From: JACXVD01 sp047975785
Lineage (GTDB): Bacteria; Pseudomonadota; Alphaproteobacteria; Sphingomonadales; Sphingomonadaceae
Direction: 5' to 3'
Assembly: GCA_047975785.1 (NCBI GenBank)
Contig: JBKEEC010000166.1
Location: forward strand, 1 to 18,377
DNA: 18,377 bases
The position numbers and the translations under genes are program-made. This document shows, one piece after another, positions 1-7,712 of the stretch; the first letter of the stretch is position 1, and each line of letters starts with the position of its first letter. The notes beneath the pieces are model-generated. The model had not been told where the DNA came from. It ran no database searches and saw only the letters and a program-made list of their open reading frames with translations.

Positions 1-1
1 A

Positions 2-1102
2 TACCCATTTGAAGATGTCCGTCCATCCAATGGCATGATGTCAAAACACGCTGTTATTGTGCGCGAACCTGCCGGTGTCGTGGCAGCAATCGCCCCCTGG
101 AATGGTCCTCTTGCATCCCTGATGGTAAAAATGGCACCTGCTCTGGCGGCAGGCTGCACCATGGTCCTTAAGCCTGCTCCGGAAACACCGCTTGAAGCCT
201 TTATCATTGGCGAAGCCGCGGAAGAAGCGGGATTGCCAGATGGGGTCATCAATATTCTACCGGCTGACCGGGAAGAATCCGACCTGCTGGTACGCCACCC
301 GGGCATAGATAAGGTCGCCTTTACCGGCTCAACAGGTGTCGGCCTCCATATTGCCCAGGTCTGTGCCGCGCGTATGGCACGTTTCACGATGGAGCTGGGC
401 GGAAAATCTGCAGCAATCGTGCTCGACGATTACAGTCCGTCCGAATTCGGCCCTGCTATTGCGCCTCTCATTACCTTGCTGTGCGGACAGGCATGTATCA
501 ATTTCAGCCGGATTCTGGTCCCGCGCAGTCGTCATGATGATTATGTCGAAAGTCTGGCTGCGGCAATGAGCGCGACACCTGTGGGCAACCCTCTCGATCC
601 GGGCACAATCATGGGGCCTCTGGCGATGAAGCGCCATCATGCCAAGGTTTGCTCCTATATAGAGAAAGGAAGCGCAGAAGGCGCACGGATTGCTACAGGC
701 GGGGCGCGGCCTCCCGGTCTTGATCAGGGGTATTTTGTGCAACCCACGGTTTTTGCCAATGCCCGCAATGATATGGTTATTGCCCAGGAGGAAATCTTTG
801 GTCCCGTTACGGCAGTTATTCCTTACGACAGCGAAGAAGAAGCAATTTCCATTGCCAATGATAGCGAATTTGGCCTTTCGGGAGGTGTATACACCCACGA
901 CACAGACCGGGCCTATGCTGTTGCAAGGCGAATCCGCACGGGGCATTTCACTCAGAATGGCCGCGACTTCGATCTGACAGTTCCGTTTGGTGGCTTCAAA
1001 AAATCCGGTGTCGGCCGGGAAGGTGGCCCGGAGGGGCTAGAGGCGTTTACGGAACTCAAAACCGTATTTCTACCTCAAATACCCACTCACCTGCAAAGCT
1101 GA
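2..1102 (+). CDS. NAD(P)-dependent aldehyde dehydrogenase, 5' end missing
   Basis: The reading frame is open to the left edge, so the N-terminus lies outside; about 366 residues are present, roughly the last three quarters of a usual 480-500 aa aldehyde dehydrogenase. What is seen: the APWNGPL and KPAPETP stretches of the cofactor site, FTGSTGVG of the Rossmann region, MELGGKS with the general-base Glu, GQACINFSR with the catalytic Cys, EEIFGPV, and the C-terminal PFGGFKKSGVGREGG. It should oxidise an aldehyde to the acid in the cytoplasm using NAD or NADP. The substrate cannot be read from sequence. Its position beside a protocatechuate pathway makes an aromatic aldehyde possible, but it lies beyond an IS remnant and on the opposite strand from ligI, so this link is only inferred. 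A hairpin follows the stop codon. Confidence 0.9.
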   Translation, partial: YPFEDVRPSNGMMSKHAVIVREPAGVVAAIAPWNGPLASLMVKMAPALAAGCTMVLKPAPETPLEAFIIGEAAEEAGLPDGVINILPADREESDLLVRHPGIDKVAFTGSTGVGLHIAQVCAARMARFTMELGGKSAAIVLDDYSPSEFGPAIAPLITLLCGQACINFSRILVPRSRHDDYVESLAAAMSATPVGNPLDPGTIMGPLAMKRHHAKVCSYIEKGSAEGARIATGGARPPGLDQGYFVQPTVFANARNDMVIAQEEIFGPVTAVIPYDSEEEAISIANDSEFGLSGGVYTHDTDRAYAVARRIRTGHFTQNGRDFDLTVPFGGFKKSGVGREGGPEGLEAFTELKTVFLPQIPTHLQS

Positions 1103-1116
1103 AACACGGCAAAAAC

Positions 1117-1144
1117 GGGGAGCCAGAAATTGATCTGGCTCTCC
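1117..1144 (+). terminator. Stem-loop after the aldehyde dehydrogenase gene
   Basis: An 11-bp stem GGGGAGCCAGA / TCTGGCTCTCC (one G-T pair) closes a 6-nt loop, 14 bp after the stop codon. There is no clear T-run behind it, so it could be a weak or factor-assisted terminator or only a 3'-end stabiliser. Confidence 0.4.
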
Positions 1145-1158
1145 TGTGGTGTTTACAT

Positions 1159-1451
1159 TCAGCGGCAACATTCAAGAGCGGCGATGACGTTGAAAAAGCC
1201 GGCTGGGTTTCTGACGATTGTGTTGTGCCGGGTTACGATGACCCTGAAGTGCTTGATGTTTTTGAAAAGTGCCCGATGATGCTTCGACCTTTGTAGAGAG
1301 CAGCATCGAAGCTTCACCATTGCGCGGTCTTGGTCCGTCGCGGGACGACGGATCGGACGCCGCTGGCAAGCAATGGCGTCCATGGCTCGTGGTCGTCGCA
1401 GCCCTTGTCTGTCACGACATGATCTGCCTGCGATCCATTGAGCAGCCCTTT
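1159..1451 (-). pseudogene. IS5-family transposase remnant (C-terminal fragment, decayed)
   Basis: Read on the minus strand from about 1451, one frame gives LLNGSQADHVVTDKGC, which fits the 'ADRGYD' block around the second catalytic Asp of IS5/IS427-group DDE transposases, then SGVRSVVPRR, an in-frame stop, and AALYKGRSIIGHF, the counterpart of the 'YKxRNxIER.F' block. The match then moves into another frame, NIKHFRVIVTRHNTIVRN, the counterpart of 'RLKDFRRIATRYDK.ARN', and ends at a stop at 1159. The fragment thus has a nonsense codon, a frameshift, and Gly where the catalytic Glu should be. The N-terminal half is absent and no terminal inverted repeats were found. It is a dead relic and explains most of the gap between the aldehyde dehydrogenase gene and ligI. 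The family call rests on motif memory. Confidence 0.65.
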
Positions 1452-1492
1452 ATAGCATCGCGAGAATAGGTTGAAACATGTGCGATGCTATA
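1451..1492. repeat. 42-bp palindromic repeat, copy 1
   Basis: Perfect 11-bp inverted arms TATAGCATCGC (1451-1461) and GCGATGCTATA (1482-1492) flank a 20-nt centre that contains GGTTGAAACATGT. A second copy, in inverse orientation, lies at 16604-16645 with nearly the same centre. This copy starts 9 bp after the ligI stop codon and abuts the transposase relic. It looks like a REP-type dispersed palindrome and could also act as a 3'-end hairpin for the ligKUI transcript. Confidence 0.75.
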
Positions 1493-1500
1493 GTTTGGTA

Positions 1501-2376
1501 TTACACCTCATCAGCCCAGTAAAGCCGCACAGGATTATCAACCAGCAGTTTCTGCTGAAGTTCTGCGGTGGGGGCGATGCGGGGGATCATATCTACCAGA
1601 TGGCCATCATCAGGCAGGATATTCTGCTGATTGGGATGCGGCCAGTCCGTGCCCCAGATGCAGCGATCAGGATAATCCTCGACCAGTGGCCGCACGCTAT
1701 GGGCAAAATTATCCCATGGATCACCTGAGGAATCGAGCCGGTCGGGGCAAGTCGGCTTGAAATGGATATCCTCACGCGATTCCAGCAAGGCGCGAAAGGC
1801 ACGCATATCCGGCCCGTCCGGCCCCTGCATCACATCAGGGCGGCCCATATGATCAATAACGACAGGCACGGGGAGCGCATCCATGAAGGGACGCATTTCC
1901 TCAAGAATATCGGCCTCGAAATAAATCACCACATGCCACCCGGCAGGCAGGCGTCCGGCAACCTCCAGGAACTTGTCCTTCGGGGCATCATCCACCAGTC
2001 GTTTCAGGAAATTGAAGCGTATGCCGCGCATACCACCTTCATGAAGCGCGGCAAGATCAGCATCGGAAATAGCCGGATCAACCACGGCCACGCCCCGCGC
2101 CTTGCCGTCTGACTTTGCAATAGCATCCAGTGTCGCGGCATTATCCGTTCCGTGACAACTGGCCTGCACTATCACATTGCGCGCAAAACCCAGATGGTCC
2201 CGCAGGGCAAACAGTTTGTCCGGCCCTGCATCTTCGGGCAGATATTTAGCCTTCGGGCTGAAAGGGAATTGTGCCATCGGGCCAAACACATGGCAATGCG
2301 CATCCACGGCGCCTGCTGGCGGAGTGAAAACCGGCCTGGACGGATTTGCATTCCAGCTTGTGATACGCTCAGACAT
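1501..2376 (-). CDS. ligI: 2-pyrone-4,6-dicarboxylate lactonase
   Basis: Hydrolyses the pyrone ring of 2-pyrone-4,6-dicarboxylate to 4-oxalomesaconate in the cytoplasm, step three of protocatechuate 4,5-cleavage. The 291-residue protein is a TIM-barrel amidohydrolase and very like LigI of Sphingobium SYK-6 as I remember it. Visible active-site residues are His27 and His29 (DAHCHVFG), Arg126 (NFLKR), Tyr152, His176 (IDHMGRPD) and Asp244 (WGTDWPHPN), spaced as in the characterised enzyme, which works without metal. I chose the ATG at 2376; another ATG four codons upstream (2388) is possible. The gene overlaps the end of ligU by 8 bp, so it is the last gene of the ligK-ligU-ligI operon and probably translationally coupled. 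A palindromic repeat follows its stop. Confidence 0.97.
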   Translation of the reverse strand: MSERITSWNANPSRPVFTPPAGAVDAHCHVFGPMAQFPFSPKAKYLPEDAGPDKLFALRDHLGFARNVIVQASCHGTDNAATLDAIAKSDGKARGVAVVDPAISDADLAALHEGGMRGIRFNFLKRLVDDAPKDKFLEVAGRLPAGWHVVIYFEADILEEMRPFMDALPVPVVIDHMGRPDVMQGPDGPDMRAFRALLESREDIHFKPTCPDRLDSSGDPWDNFAHSVRPLVEDYPDRCIWGTDWPHPNQQNILPDDGHLVDMIPRIAPTAELQQKLLVDNPVRLYWADEV

Positions 2377-3439
2377 AAACAATCCCATCCATCAGTTTAC
2401 GCGCTGTGCGCAGAAGGGCACTGCTGGTTACAGCGCCTTTATCATCCACTTCGAGCACACAGCTCATTTCCCCTGTCGGGTGCTCGACACTCAGTGTCTT
2501 GCGCGCGCCCTCCGGCACTTCGGCCAGCTGAGCGGCTGGCGAGCCTTCAACCAGACAGGCCGTGGCGACACTCACCGCACCCAACACCCCGATACTGGCA
2601 TGGGCACGTTTGGGAATGAAGCTACGCACACAAATGGCTCCACCATGCAGGGGCGGCGCAACCAGCATCATTTTGGGCACGCTTTTATCTGCCACATCGC
2701 CCAGATTCATGTGCGGCCCGGCAGCTAGCCGTATGGCTTCTATTTTCGCACGCATCGGGGCCATTGCCTCGCCTTCCAGTTCCTCGCGTGTCTCATAGCC
2801 AGTTGCGCCAACATCTTCGGCCCGTATCACAATGCAAGGCATACCATTATCAATCAGGGTGCAGGCCACGCCTTCAATCTCATCCACCGCATTGCCGGTG
2901 GGGAGCAAGCTGCCGCAGCTTGAGCCTGCGGTATCGCGAAACTCCAGCGGCACCGGCGCATGGGTGCCGGGCACGCCATCAATGCGGGCATCACCGGAAT
3001 AGGACACAATACCGCCCGGCGTCTGCACGCTCGCTACCGCAACCTGTCCGGTATTTTCCATAAAAATGGTTACGCGGGTTTCATCGCTATCAGGAAGCAC
3101 CAACCCGCGCTCAATCGCAAAAGGCCCGACACCAGCCAGGATATTGCCGCAATTCTGCGCGTCAGACACCAGTGCCTGATCGACAAACACCTGCAAAAAC
3201 AGGTAATCGACATCAATCCCTTTCCGTGCCGAGCGGCGGATAAGAGCGACCTTGCTGGTCAGCGGATCTGCCCCGCCCATCCCGTCTATCTGGCGAGGGT
3301 CCGGGCTGCCCATAACCCGCAGCAAAAACGCATCGCGCATGGCGGTGTCTGCAGGCAGGTCATCAGCGAGAAAATACCCGCCCTTGGAAGTCCCGCCGCG
3401 CATCCACATGACCGGCGCACTGGCGGGAATTTCAGACAT
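2369..3439 (-). CDS. ligU: 4-oxalomesaconate isomerase/tautomerase (PrpF family)
   Basis: A 356-residue PrpF-type protein with a diaminopimelate-epimerase-like fold. MWMRGGTSKG near the N-terminus, GGADPLTSKVA with Lys63, and AQNCGN with Cys97 are family hallmarks; the Lys and Cys correspond to the catalytic pair described for LigU, as far as I recall. In sphingomonads LigU moves the double bond of 4-oxalomesaconate (a 1,3-allylic shift) to make the substrate of LigJ; the Pseudomonas homologue GalD was described as a keto-enol tautomerase. The name ligU is chosen by context between ligK and ligI. Start ATG at 3439 has AAGGA seven bases upstream and overlaps ligK by 8 bp. Confidence 0.92.
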   Translation of the reverse strand: MSEIPASAPVMWMRGGTSKGGYFLADDLPADTAMRDAFLLRVMGSPDPRQIDGMGGADPLTSKVALIRRSARKGIDVDYLFLQVFVDQALVSDAQNCGNILAGVGPFAIERGLVLPDSDETRVTIFMENTGQVAVASVQTPGGIVSYSGDARIDGVPGTHAPVPLEFRDTAGSSCGSLLPTGNAVDEIEGVACTLIDNGMPCIVIRAEDVGATGYETREELEGEAMAPMRAKIEAIRLAAGPHMNLGDVADKSVPKMMLVAPPLHGGAICVRSFIPKRAHASIGVLGAVSVATACLVEGSPAAQLAEVPEGARKTLSVEHPTGEMSCVLEVDDKGAVTSSALLRTARKLMDGIVYV

Positions 3440-4106
3440 ATTTCAGTCCTTCCGCCTCCAGTCGCTCGCGCATTTTATACATATCAAGGCCGAGCACACC
3501 GCTGGCCAGTTTTTCGCGTTTTTCTGCCTCATTGGCTTCACGCGCACGGGCTTTTTCCAGTACCCCGGCCGCATTGGCGCGCGGCACACATACCACGCCA
3601 TCATCATCGGCTACGATCACATCCCCCGGATTGACCGCAGCACCGGCACAGACCACAGGAACATTGACACTGCCCAGAGTATTCTTGACAGTTCCTTGTG
3701 CAAATACCGCTTTCGACCATACGGGAAAGTTCATTTCGGTCAGGTCAAGCACATCGCGCACACCCGCATCAATAATCAGGCCACGACACCCCCTCGCCTG
3801 TGCACTGGTGGCCAGCAAATCGCCGAAATAGCCATCTTCGCACGGGCTTGTTGGCGCAAGCAGCAACACGTCACCGGCCTGCAATTGCTCAATCGCGACA
3901 TGCACCATCCAGTTGTCACCCGGTGGGGCACTGATTGTTACCGCATTACCGGCGATACGGGCACCTGCATAAATCGGACGCATATAGCTGGCCAGCAAGC
4001 CGGTGCGGCCCTGCGCTTCATGCACGGTTGCCACACCACAGGCGGCAAGCCCATCCACAATGGCCATGTCCACCCGCTCTATATTCTGGACTACGATGCC
4101 GCTCAT
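3432..4106 (-). CDS. ligK: 4-carboxy-4-hydroxy-2-oxoadipate aldolase
   Basis: A class II (metal-dependent) aldolase of the HMG/CHA aldolase group, related to RraA, 224 residues, full length for the family. It splits 4-carboxy-4-hydroxy-2-oxoadipate into pyruvate and oxaloacetate, the last pathway step; family members also decarboxylate oxaloacetate. Visible motifs are GDLLA (residues 95-99), and about 20 residues on, GVRD with Arg117 and Asp118, which form the pyruvate-enolate and metal site. The start ATG at 4106 has AGGAG eight bases upstream. It is the first gene of the minus-strand operon and faces the LysR gene across a 114-bp divergent region. Confidence 0.95.
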   Translation of the reverse strand: MSGIVVQNIERVDMAIVDGLAACGVATVHEAQGRTGLLASYMRPIYAGARIAGNAVTISAPPGDNWMVHVAIEQLQAGDVLLLAPTSPCEDGYFGDLLATSAQARGCRGLIIDAGVRDVLDLTEMNFPVWSKAVFAQGTVKNTLGSVNVPVVCAGAAVNPGDVIVADDDGVVCVPRANAAGVLEKARAREANEAEKREKLASGVLGLDMYKMRERLEAEGLKYV

Positions 4107-4220
4107 CTATGCTCTCCTGCCCTGTTGTTCACCCGTTACCCCTGCTGGATGCACCTTGTCCGGCCTGCAGAGCCAATGGGAAGTTGCACAGGGGCATAAA
4201 TAAATACTAAGTGTTACAAA
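4107..4220. promoter_or_regulatory. Divergent promoter region of ligK operon and lysR
   Basis: This 114-bp gap separates the starts of ligK (minus) and the LysR gene (plus) and must hold at least the ligKUI promoter. LysR-type regulators usually bind such divergent regions. The stretch nearest the LysR start (about 4195-4215) is AT-rich against GC-richer surroundings. I could not identify a convincing T-N11-A dyad or -35/-10 pair, so the call rests on layout. Confidence 0.5.
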
Positions 4221-5375
4221 ATGGATTTGCACTCTATCAGCATCCGGCATTTTGCAGCCATGGCCGCGACAGTCCGCCATGGCAGCCTGACACAGGCCGC
4301 CCGCGCCGTGAATCTGACCCAGCCTGCTTTGTCACAGGCTATTTCCCGGCTGGAATCCCAGCTTGAATGCGCCCTGTTTGATCGTGGCCCTGCCGGAATG
4401 AGTCCGACAGAGCCGGCCACATTGCTCACCCCGCGCGCAGAAACCGCCATTTCCCATATTGGCAGCACCCGTGTTACCGGAACCCAGATGCGGGCCTTTC
4501 TTGCCCTTGCACGTGGAGGCAGTTACGCCTCAGCCAGTGAGGCAACGGGGCTGAGCGCAGCCTCCTTGCACCGCGCCGTGGCTGATCTGTCTGTGGCACT
4601 TGGGCAAAGACTGGTTGAACGACGCGGGCGTAGCGTCATCCTTACCCGTGCCGGACAGCGCCGTGCACGCGGATTTGGCCTCGCCATGGCGGAGCTACGC
4701 GCCGGTATTGATGAAATCTCTGCGTGGCAGGGAAAGGCCGCCGGACGTGTAGTGATTGGCGCCATGCCTTTATCACGCGCACGCTGGCTGCCTGCGGTGA
4801 TCGCACGGTTCACCCGGAAATGGCCCGGAGTCGATATTTCCGTTATAGAAGGCAGCTATTCCGAAATGGCCGGACCTTTGCGTGATGGCGATATTGATTG
4901 CCTGCTCGGCGCCTTGCGCGACAGCACAGCGGAAGATGATCTGGCACAGGAAGCCGTGTTTGATGACCGTCCGGTGGTTATCATGCGCACTGGCCATCCC
5001 CTGCTGAATCTGACGCAGATCTCGGCACAGGATTTCAGTCAGTATCCATGGATACTTCCTTCGCGCAGCACGCCGCTACGCCATTATTGGGAAGATATGT
5101 TTCTCTCTTGCGGGGTTACGCCGCCCCATGTCGGGGTTGAATGTGGCTCTGTGCTGACCACGCGGCAATTATTGCTTGCAGGCGATGCCTTGACCTTGCT
5201 TTCTCCCGAACAATTATGGGTCGAACTTGAAGGGAAAGTTCTGACCTCCTGCCCGCCCCCGGCAGAAGTGCGCCGCACAATTGGCATTATTACCCGCACA
5301 GGCTGGCGCCCTACCCCGCCACAGACAGACCTTTTAACCATTCTGCGCGAGGTCGGAATACAGTTCAATTCGTAA
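4221..5375 (+). CDS. LysR-type regulator with two tandem HTH domains
   Basis: At 384 residues it is about 85 longer than a usual LysR-type regulator, and the excess is a second DNA-binding domain. Residues 8-70 form one complete LysR helix-turn-helix (HFAAMAATVRHGSLTQAARA, NLTQPALSQAISRLE, ALFDRG). Residues 89-146 form another (MRAFLALARGGSYASASEAT, LSAASLHRAVADLS, RLVERRGRSVILTRAG). A linker helix (about 147-168) and a normal effector-binding domain (about 175-380) follow. It sits between the two lig operons and is the obvious candidate for their regulator, probably answering to protocatechuate or a pathway intermediate as LigR does in SYK-6; that role is inferred. The ATG at 4221 has no clear Shine-Dalgarno sequence, but the first HTH begins just after it, so a later start is unlikely. 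No frameshift is seen, so it reads as a true single polypeptide. Confidence 0.93.
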   Translation: MDLHSISIRHFAAMAATVRHGSLTQAARAVNLTQPALSQAISRLESQLECALFDRGPAGMSPTEPATLLTPRAETAISHIGSTRVTGTQMRAFLALARGGSYASASEATGLSAASLHRAVADLSVALGQRLVERRGRSVILTRAGQRRARGFGLAMAELRAGIDEISAWQGKAAGRVVIGAMPLSRARWLPAVIARFTRKWPGVDISVIEGSYSEMAGPLRDGDIDCLLGALRDSTAEDDLAQEAVFDDRPVVIMRTGHPLLNLTQISAQDFSQYPWILPSRSTPLRHYWEDMFLSCGVTPPHVGVECGSVLTTRQLLLAGDALTLLSPEQLWVELEGKVLTSCPPPAEVRRTIGIITRTGWRPTPPQTDLLTILREVGIQFNS

Positions 5376-5442
5376 AAACTTATAGTAATTTCATTCTATC
5401 AATTTGCGCTGTCACGTCAGGATAGGACAGGACAGCCAAGGA
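5376..5442 (+). promoter_or_regulatory. Leader ahead of the ligJABC operon
   Basis: A 67-bp gap between the LysR gene and the plus-strand catabolic operon. It contains the short dyad ATAG-N10-CTAT (5382-5399) in an AT-rich stretch, which could be an operator, followed by several AGGA tracts upstream of the next ATG. I see no clear -35/-10 pair; whether the operon starts here or is read through from lysR is open. Confidence 0.3.
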
Positions 5443-6276
5443 ATGACACAGAATCTGTCCCTGATCGGATTCGGCGAGGCCGGATCAACTTTTGCCCATG
5501 CCGGTCAATGGGGAGCACAGGCGCATGTGTGGGATATTGCCGCGCCGCGCCGCGCACTGGCACAGGCAGAAGGAATACAGGTTGCATCCGATGCAGCAGA
5601 TGCCTTGCGCAGTTCTACACTCGCACTCAGCCTCGTTACAGCCGATAGCGCCCTGCCCGCAGCGCGTGACTATGCCCCGTTTCTGGCAAGCGGTGCCATA
5701 TGGTGTGACATGAATTCCATTGCTCCCCAGAGCAAGCAGGAAGCAGCCAGATGGATTGAGGAAGCCGGAGCGCATTATGTTGATGTCGCGATCCTGGCCC
5801 CGGTTAATCCGGCACGTATGGCAGTTCCGTTGCTGCTTTCCGGCAAGGCCGCCACAGATGCGGCACATTGCCTGTCCACCCTTGGCTTCAGCAATGTCCG
5901 CGTGGTCGGGGATACCATAGGGCGGGCCAGCGCGATCAAGATGGTGCGATCTGTCATGGTCAAGGGGCTGGAGGCGCTGACTGACGAAATGATGGCAGCC
6001 GCCCATGCGGCGGGTGTGGAGGATGAAGTGCTGGCCTCACTTGATGCCAGTGAGAAATCCATCCCATGGAAGGAACGTGCCGCCTATAATCTTGAGCGGA
6101 TGGAGACCCATGGTGGTCGCCGCGCTGCCGAGATGGAAGAAGTCGCTAAAACACTGGCCGGTTTTGGTGTCGAACCATTGATGACGACGGGCACTGTCAC
6201 CCGCCAGCGCGCAGCGGGTATTCGTGGCCAGCAAACAAAAGGCAACCGGAAAACAAGAGAGGGAAAGGCTGCATGA
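5443..6276 (+). CDS. NAD(P)-binding 6-phosphogluconate/3-hydroxyisobutyrate dehydrogenase-like protein (DUF1932)
   Basis: A 277-residue beta-hydroxyacid-dehydrogenase-type protein. The N-terminal Rossmann domain begins at once with LSLIGFGEAGSTFA, and a mid-protein helix GRASAIKMVRSVMVKG carries the Lys that is catalytic in this superfamily. The C-terminal all-helical part fits the DUF1932 type. Family knowledge predicts reversible NAD(P)-linked oxidation of a hydroxy acid; the substrate is unknown. It is the first gene of the operon containing ligJ, A, B and C and overlaps ligJ by ATGA, so it is surely co-expressed, yet no textbook step of 4,5-cleavage needs it. I chose the ATG at 5443 because the Rossmann motif follows directly; an in-frame TTG at 5404 would add 13 residues. 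No symbol is assigned. Confidence 0.85.
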   Translation: MTQNLSLIGFGEAGSTFAHAGQWGAQAHVWDIAAPRRALAQAEGIQVASDAADALRSSTLALSLVTADSALPAARDYAPFLASGAIWCDMNSIAPQSKQEAARWIEEAGAHYVDVAILAPVNPARMAVPLLLSGKAATDAAHCLSTLGFSNVRVVGDTIGRASAIKMVRSVMVKGLEALTDEMMAAAHAAGVEDEVLASLDASEKSIPWKERAAYNLERMETHGGRRAAEMEEVAKTLAGFGVEPLMTTGTVTRQRAAGIRGQQTKGNRKTREGKAA

Positions 6277-7298
6277 GTCTGATTATTGACTGCCATGGCC
6301 ATTATACCGTGCTCCCCAAAGGGCATGATCAATGGCGCGAGGCACAAAAAGAAGCCTATAAGAACGGCACCAGCCCACCCCCATATCCGGATATTACGGA
6401 TGATGAGGTCCGTCAGACAATCGAGGATAACCAGCTCCGTCTGATCAGGGAGCGCGGGGCGGATCTGACGATTTTCTCCCCCCGTGCAAGCGCCATGGCG
6501 CCGCATATTGGCGATCAGGCTGTAGCTGCGGAATGGGCAAGGCATTGCAACAATCTCATTTACCGGGTGACGCAATTATTCCCCGAAACCTTTGTCGGCG
6601 TGTGCATGTTGCCGCAAAGCCCGAAGGCCGACCTTGCCGCCAGTGTCAGGGAACTGCGCCGCTGCGTCGAGGAAATGGGCTTTATCGGCTGCAACCTCAA
6701 TCCCGATCCGGGTGGTGGCCATTTTGATTTTCCGCCGCTGACGGATGAATACTGGTTCCCCCTCTATGAAACGATGGAAGAGCTGGACGTTCCGGCAATG
6801 ATCCACGTATCGGGCAGTTGCAATCCGGCCATGCACGCCACTGGCGGCTATTATCTGGCGGCTGATACTGTGGCTTTCATGCAATTGCTGCAAGGAGACC
6901 TGTTCTCCCGTTTCCCTGATCTCCGCCTGATTATCCCGCATGGCGGCGGAGCAGTGCCTTATCACTGGGGCCGGTATCGCGGACTCGCGGATATGCTGAA
7001 ACAGCCTGATCTTGATACGCATCTGATGAATAATGTCTTTTTTGATACCTGCGTCTATCATCAGCCGGGAATTGATCTGCTTGCCGATGTGATCGAGAAC
7101 AAGAATATCCTGTTCGGCAGTGAAATGGTCGGTGCGGTGCGCGGGATTGATCCGACCACCGGCCATTATTTTGACGATACCAAACGCTATGTCGATGCGC
7201 TTGATATCAGCGAGGAAGAGCGTCACGCAATTTTTGAAGGCAATGCCCGTCGGGTGTTCCCCCGGCTTGACGCCATGTTGAAGGAGAGAGGGCAATGA
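6273..7298 (+). CDS. ligJ: 4-oxalomesaconate hydratase (amidohydrolase type)
   Basis: Adds water to the LigU product of 4-oxalomesaconate, giving 4-carboxy-4-hydroxy-2-oxoadipate. The 341-residue protein is a zinc-dependent amidohydrolase-fold enzyme. Visible ligands are His8 and His10 (IIDCHGHYTVLP) and His178 (MIHVSG); Glu284 in LFGSEMVG is at the position I recall for the general base of characterised LigJ. The N-terminus and overall length agree with LigJ of Sphingobium and not with the unrelated hydratase GalB of Pseudomonas. Its start overlaps the preceding stop as ATGA, and its own stop overlaps the ligA start the same way, so translation of the operon is tightly coupled. Confidence 0.95.
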   Translation: MSLIIDCHGHYTVLPKGHDQWREAQKEAYKNGTSPPPYPDITDDEVRQTIEDNQLRLIRERGADLTIFSPRASAMAPHIGDQAVAAEWARHCNNLIYRVTQLFPETFVGVCMLPQSPKADLAASVRELRRCVEEMGFIGCNLNPDPGGGHFDFPPLTDEYWFPLYETMEELDVPAMIHVSGSCNPAMHATGGYYLAADTVAFMQLLQGDLFSRFPDLRLIIPHGGGAVPYHWGRYRGLADMLKQPDLDTHLMNNVFFDTCVYHQPGIDLLADVIENKNILFGSEMVGAVRGIDPTTGHYFDDTKRYVDALDISEEERHAIFEGNARRVFPRLDAMLKERGQ

Positions 7299-7711
7299 GC
7301 ATGAAACCGACCCAGAACATCCATGAATATCTTGCCGAGTTTGATGATATTCCCGGAACCCGCGTTTACACAGCGGCACGCGCGCGGCGCGGCTATCATA
7401 TCAACCAGTTCGCCATGAGCCTGATGAAGGCTGAAAATCGCGAACGCTTCAAGAAGGATGAAAAAGCCTATCTTGATGAATGGGATATATCCGATGAGGG
7501 CAAACAGGCCCTGCTGGATCGCGATTACAACCGATTGCTTGATCTGGGCGGAAATGTCTATTTTCTGTCAAAGCTGTTTTCGACCGACGGGCTGAGCTTT
7601 GCCGAAGCCGTCTCGACCATGACCGATATGACCTTTCCCGAATACAAACAGATGATGCTGGATGGCGGCCGTTCACCTGAAGGCAACCGCTCAATCAAAG
7701 GAGGATACTGA
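7295..7711 (+). CDS. ligA: Protocatechuate 4,5-dioxygenase alpha (small) subunit
   Basis: The 138-residue, all-helical small subunit of the LigAB extradiol dioxygenase. It caps the active site of LigB and is needed for activity. Sequence hallmarks shared with SYK-6 LigA are YLAEFDDIPGTRV, NQFAMSLMKAENRERF, GGNVYFLSKLFSTDG and the ending GGRSP...SIKGGY. The ATG at 7295 overlaps the ligJ stop; a second ATG two codons later is equally possible. A single base separates its stop from the ligB ATG, which fits equimolar synthesis of the two subunits. Confidence 0.97.
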   Translation: MSMKPTQNIHEYLAEFDDIPGTRVYTAARARRGYHINQFAMSLMKAENRERFKKDEKAYLDEWDISDEGKQALLDRDYNRLLDLGGNVYFLSKLFSTDGLSFAEAVSTMTDMTFPEYKQMMLDGGRSPEGNRSIKGGY

Positions 7712-7712
7712 T

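Noticed and set aside
3252..4199. Long open frame of 315 codons on the plus strand
   Set aside because: It is antisense to ligU and ligK, which are clearly real, and its translation has no recognisable domain.
4107..4220. T-N11-A LysR operator
   Set aside because: Several T/A pairs at that spacing exist in the AT-rich part, but none has matching dyad arms, so no site was called.
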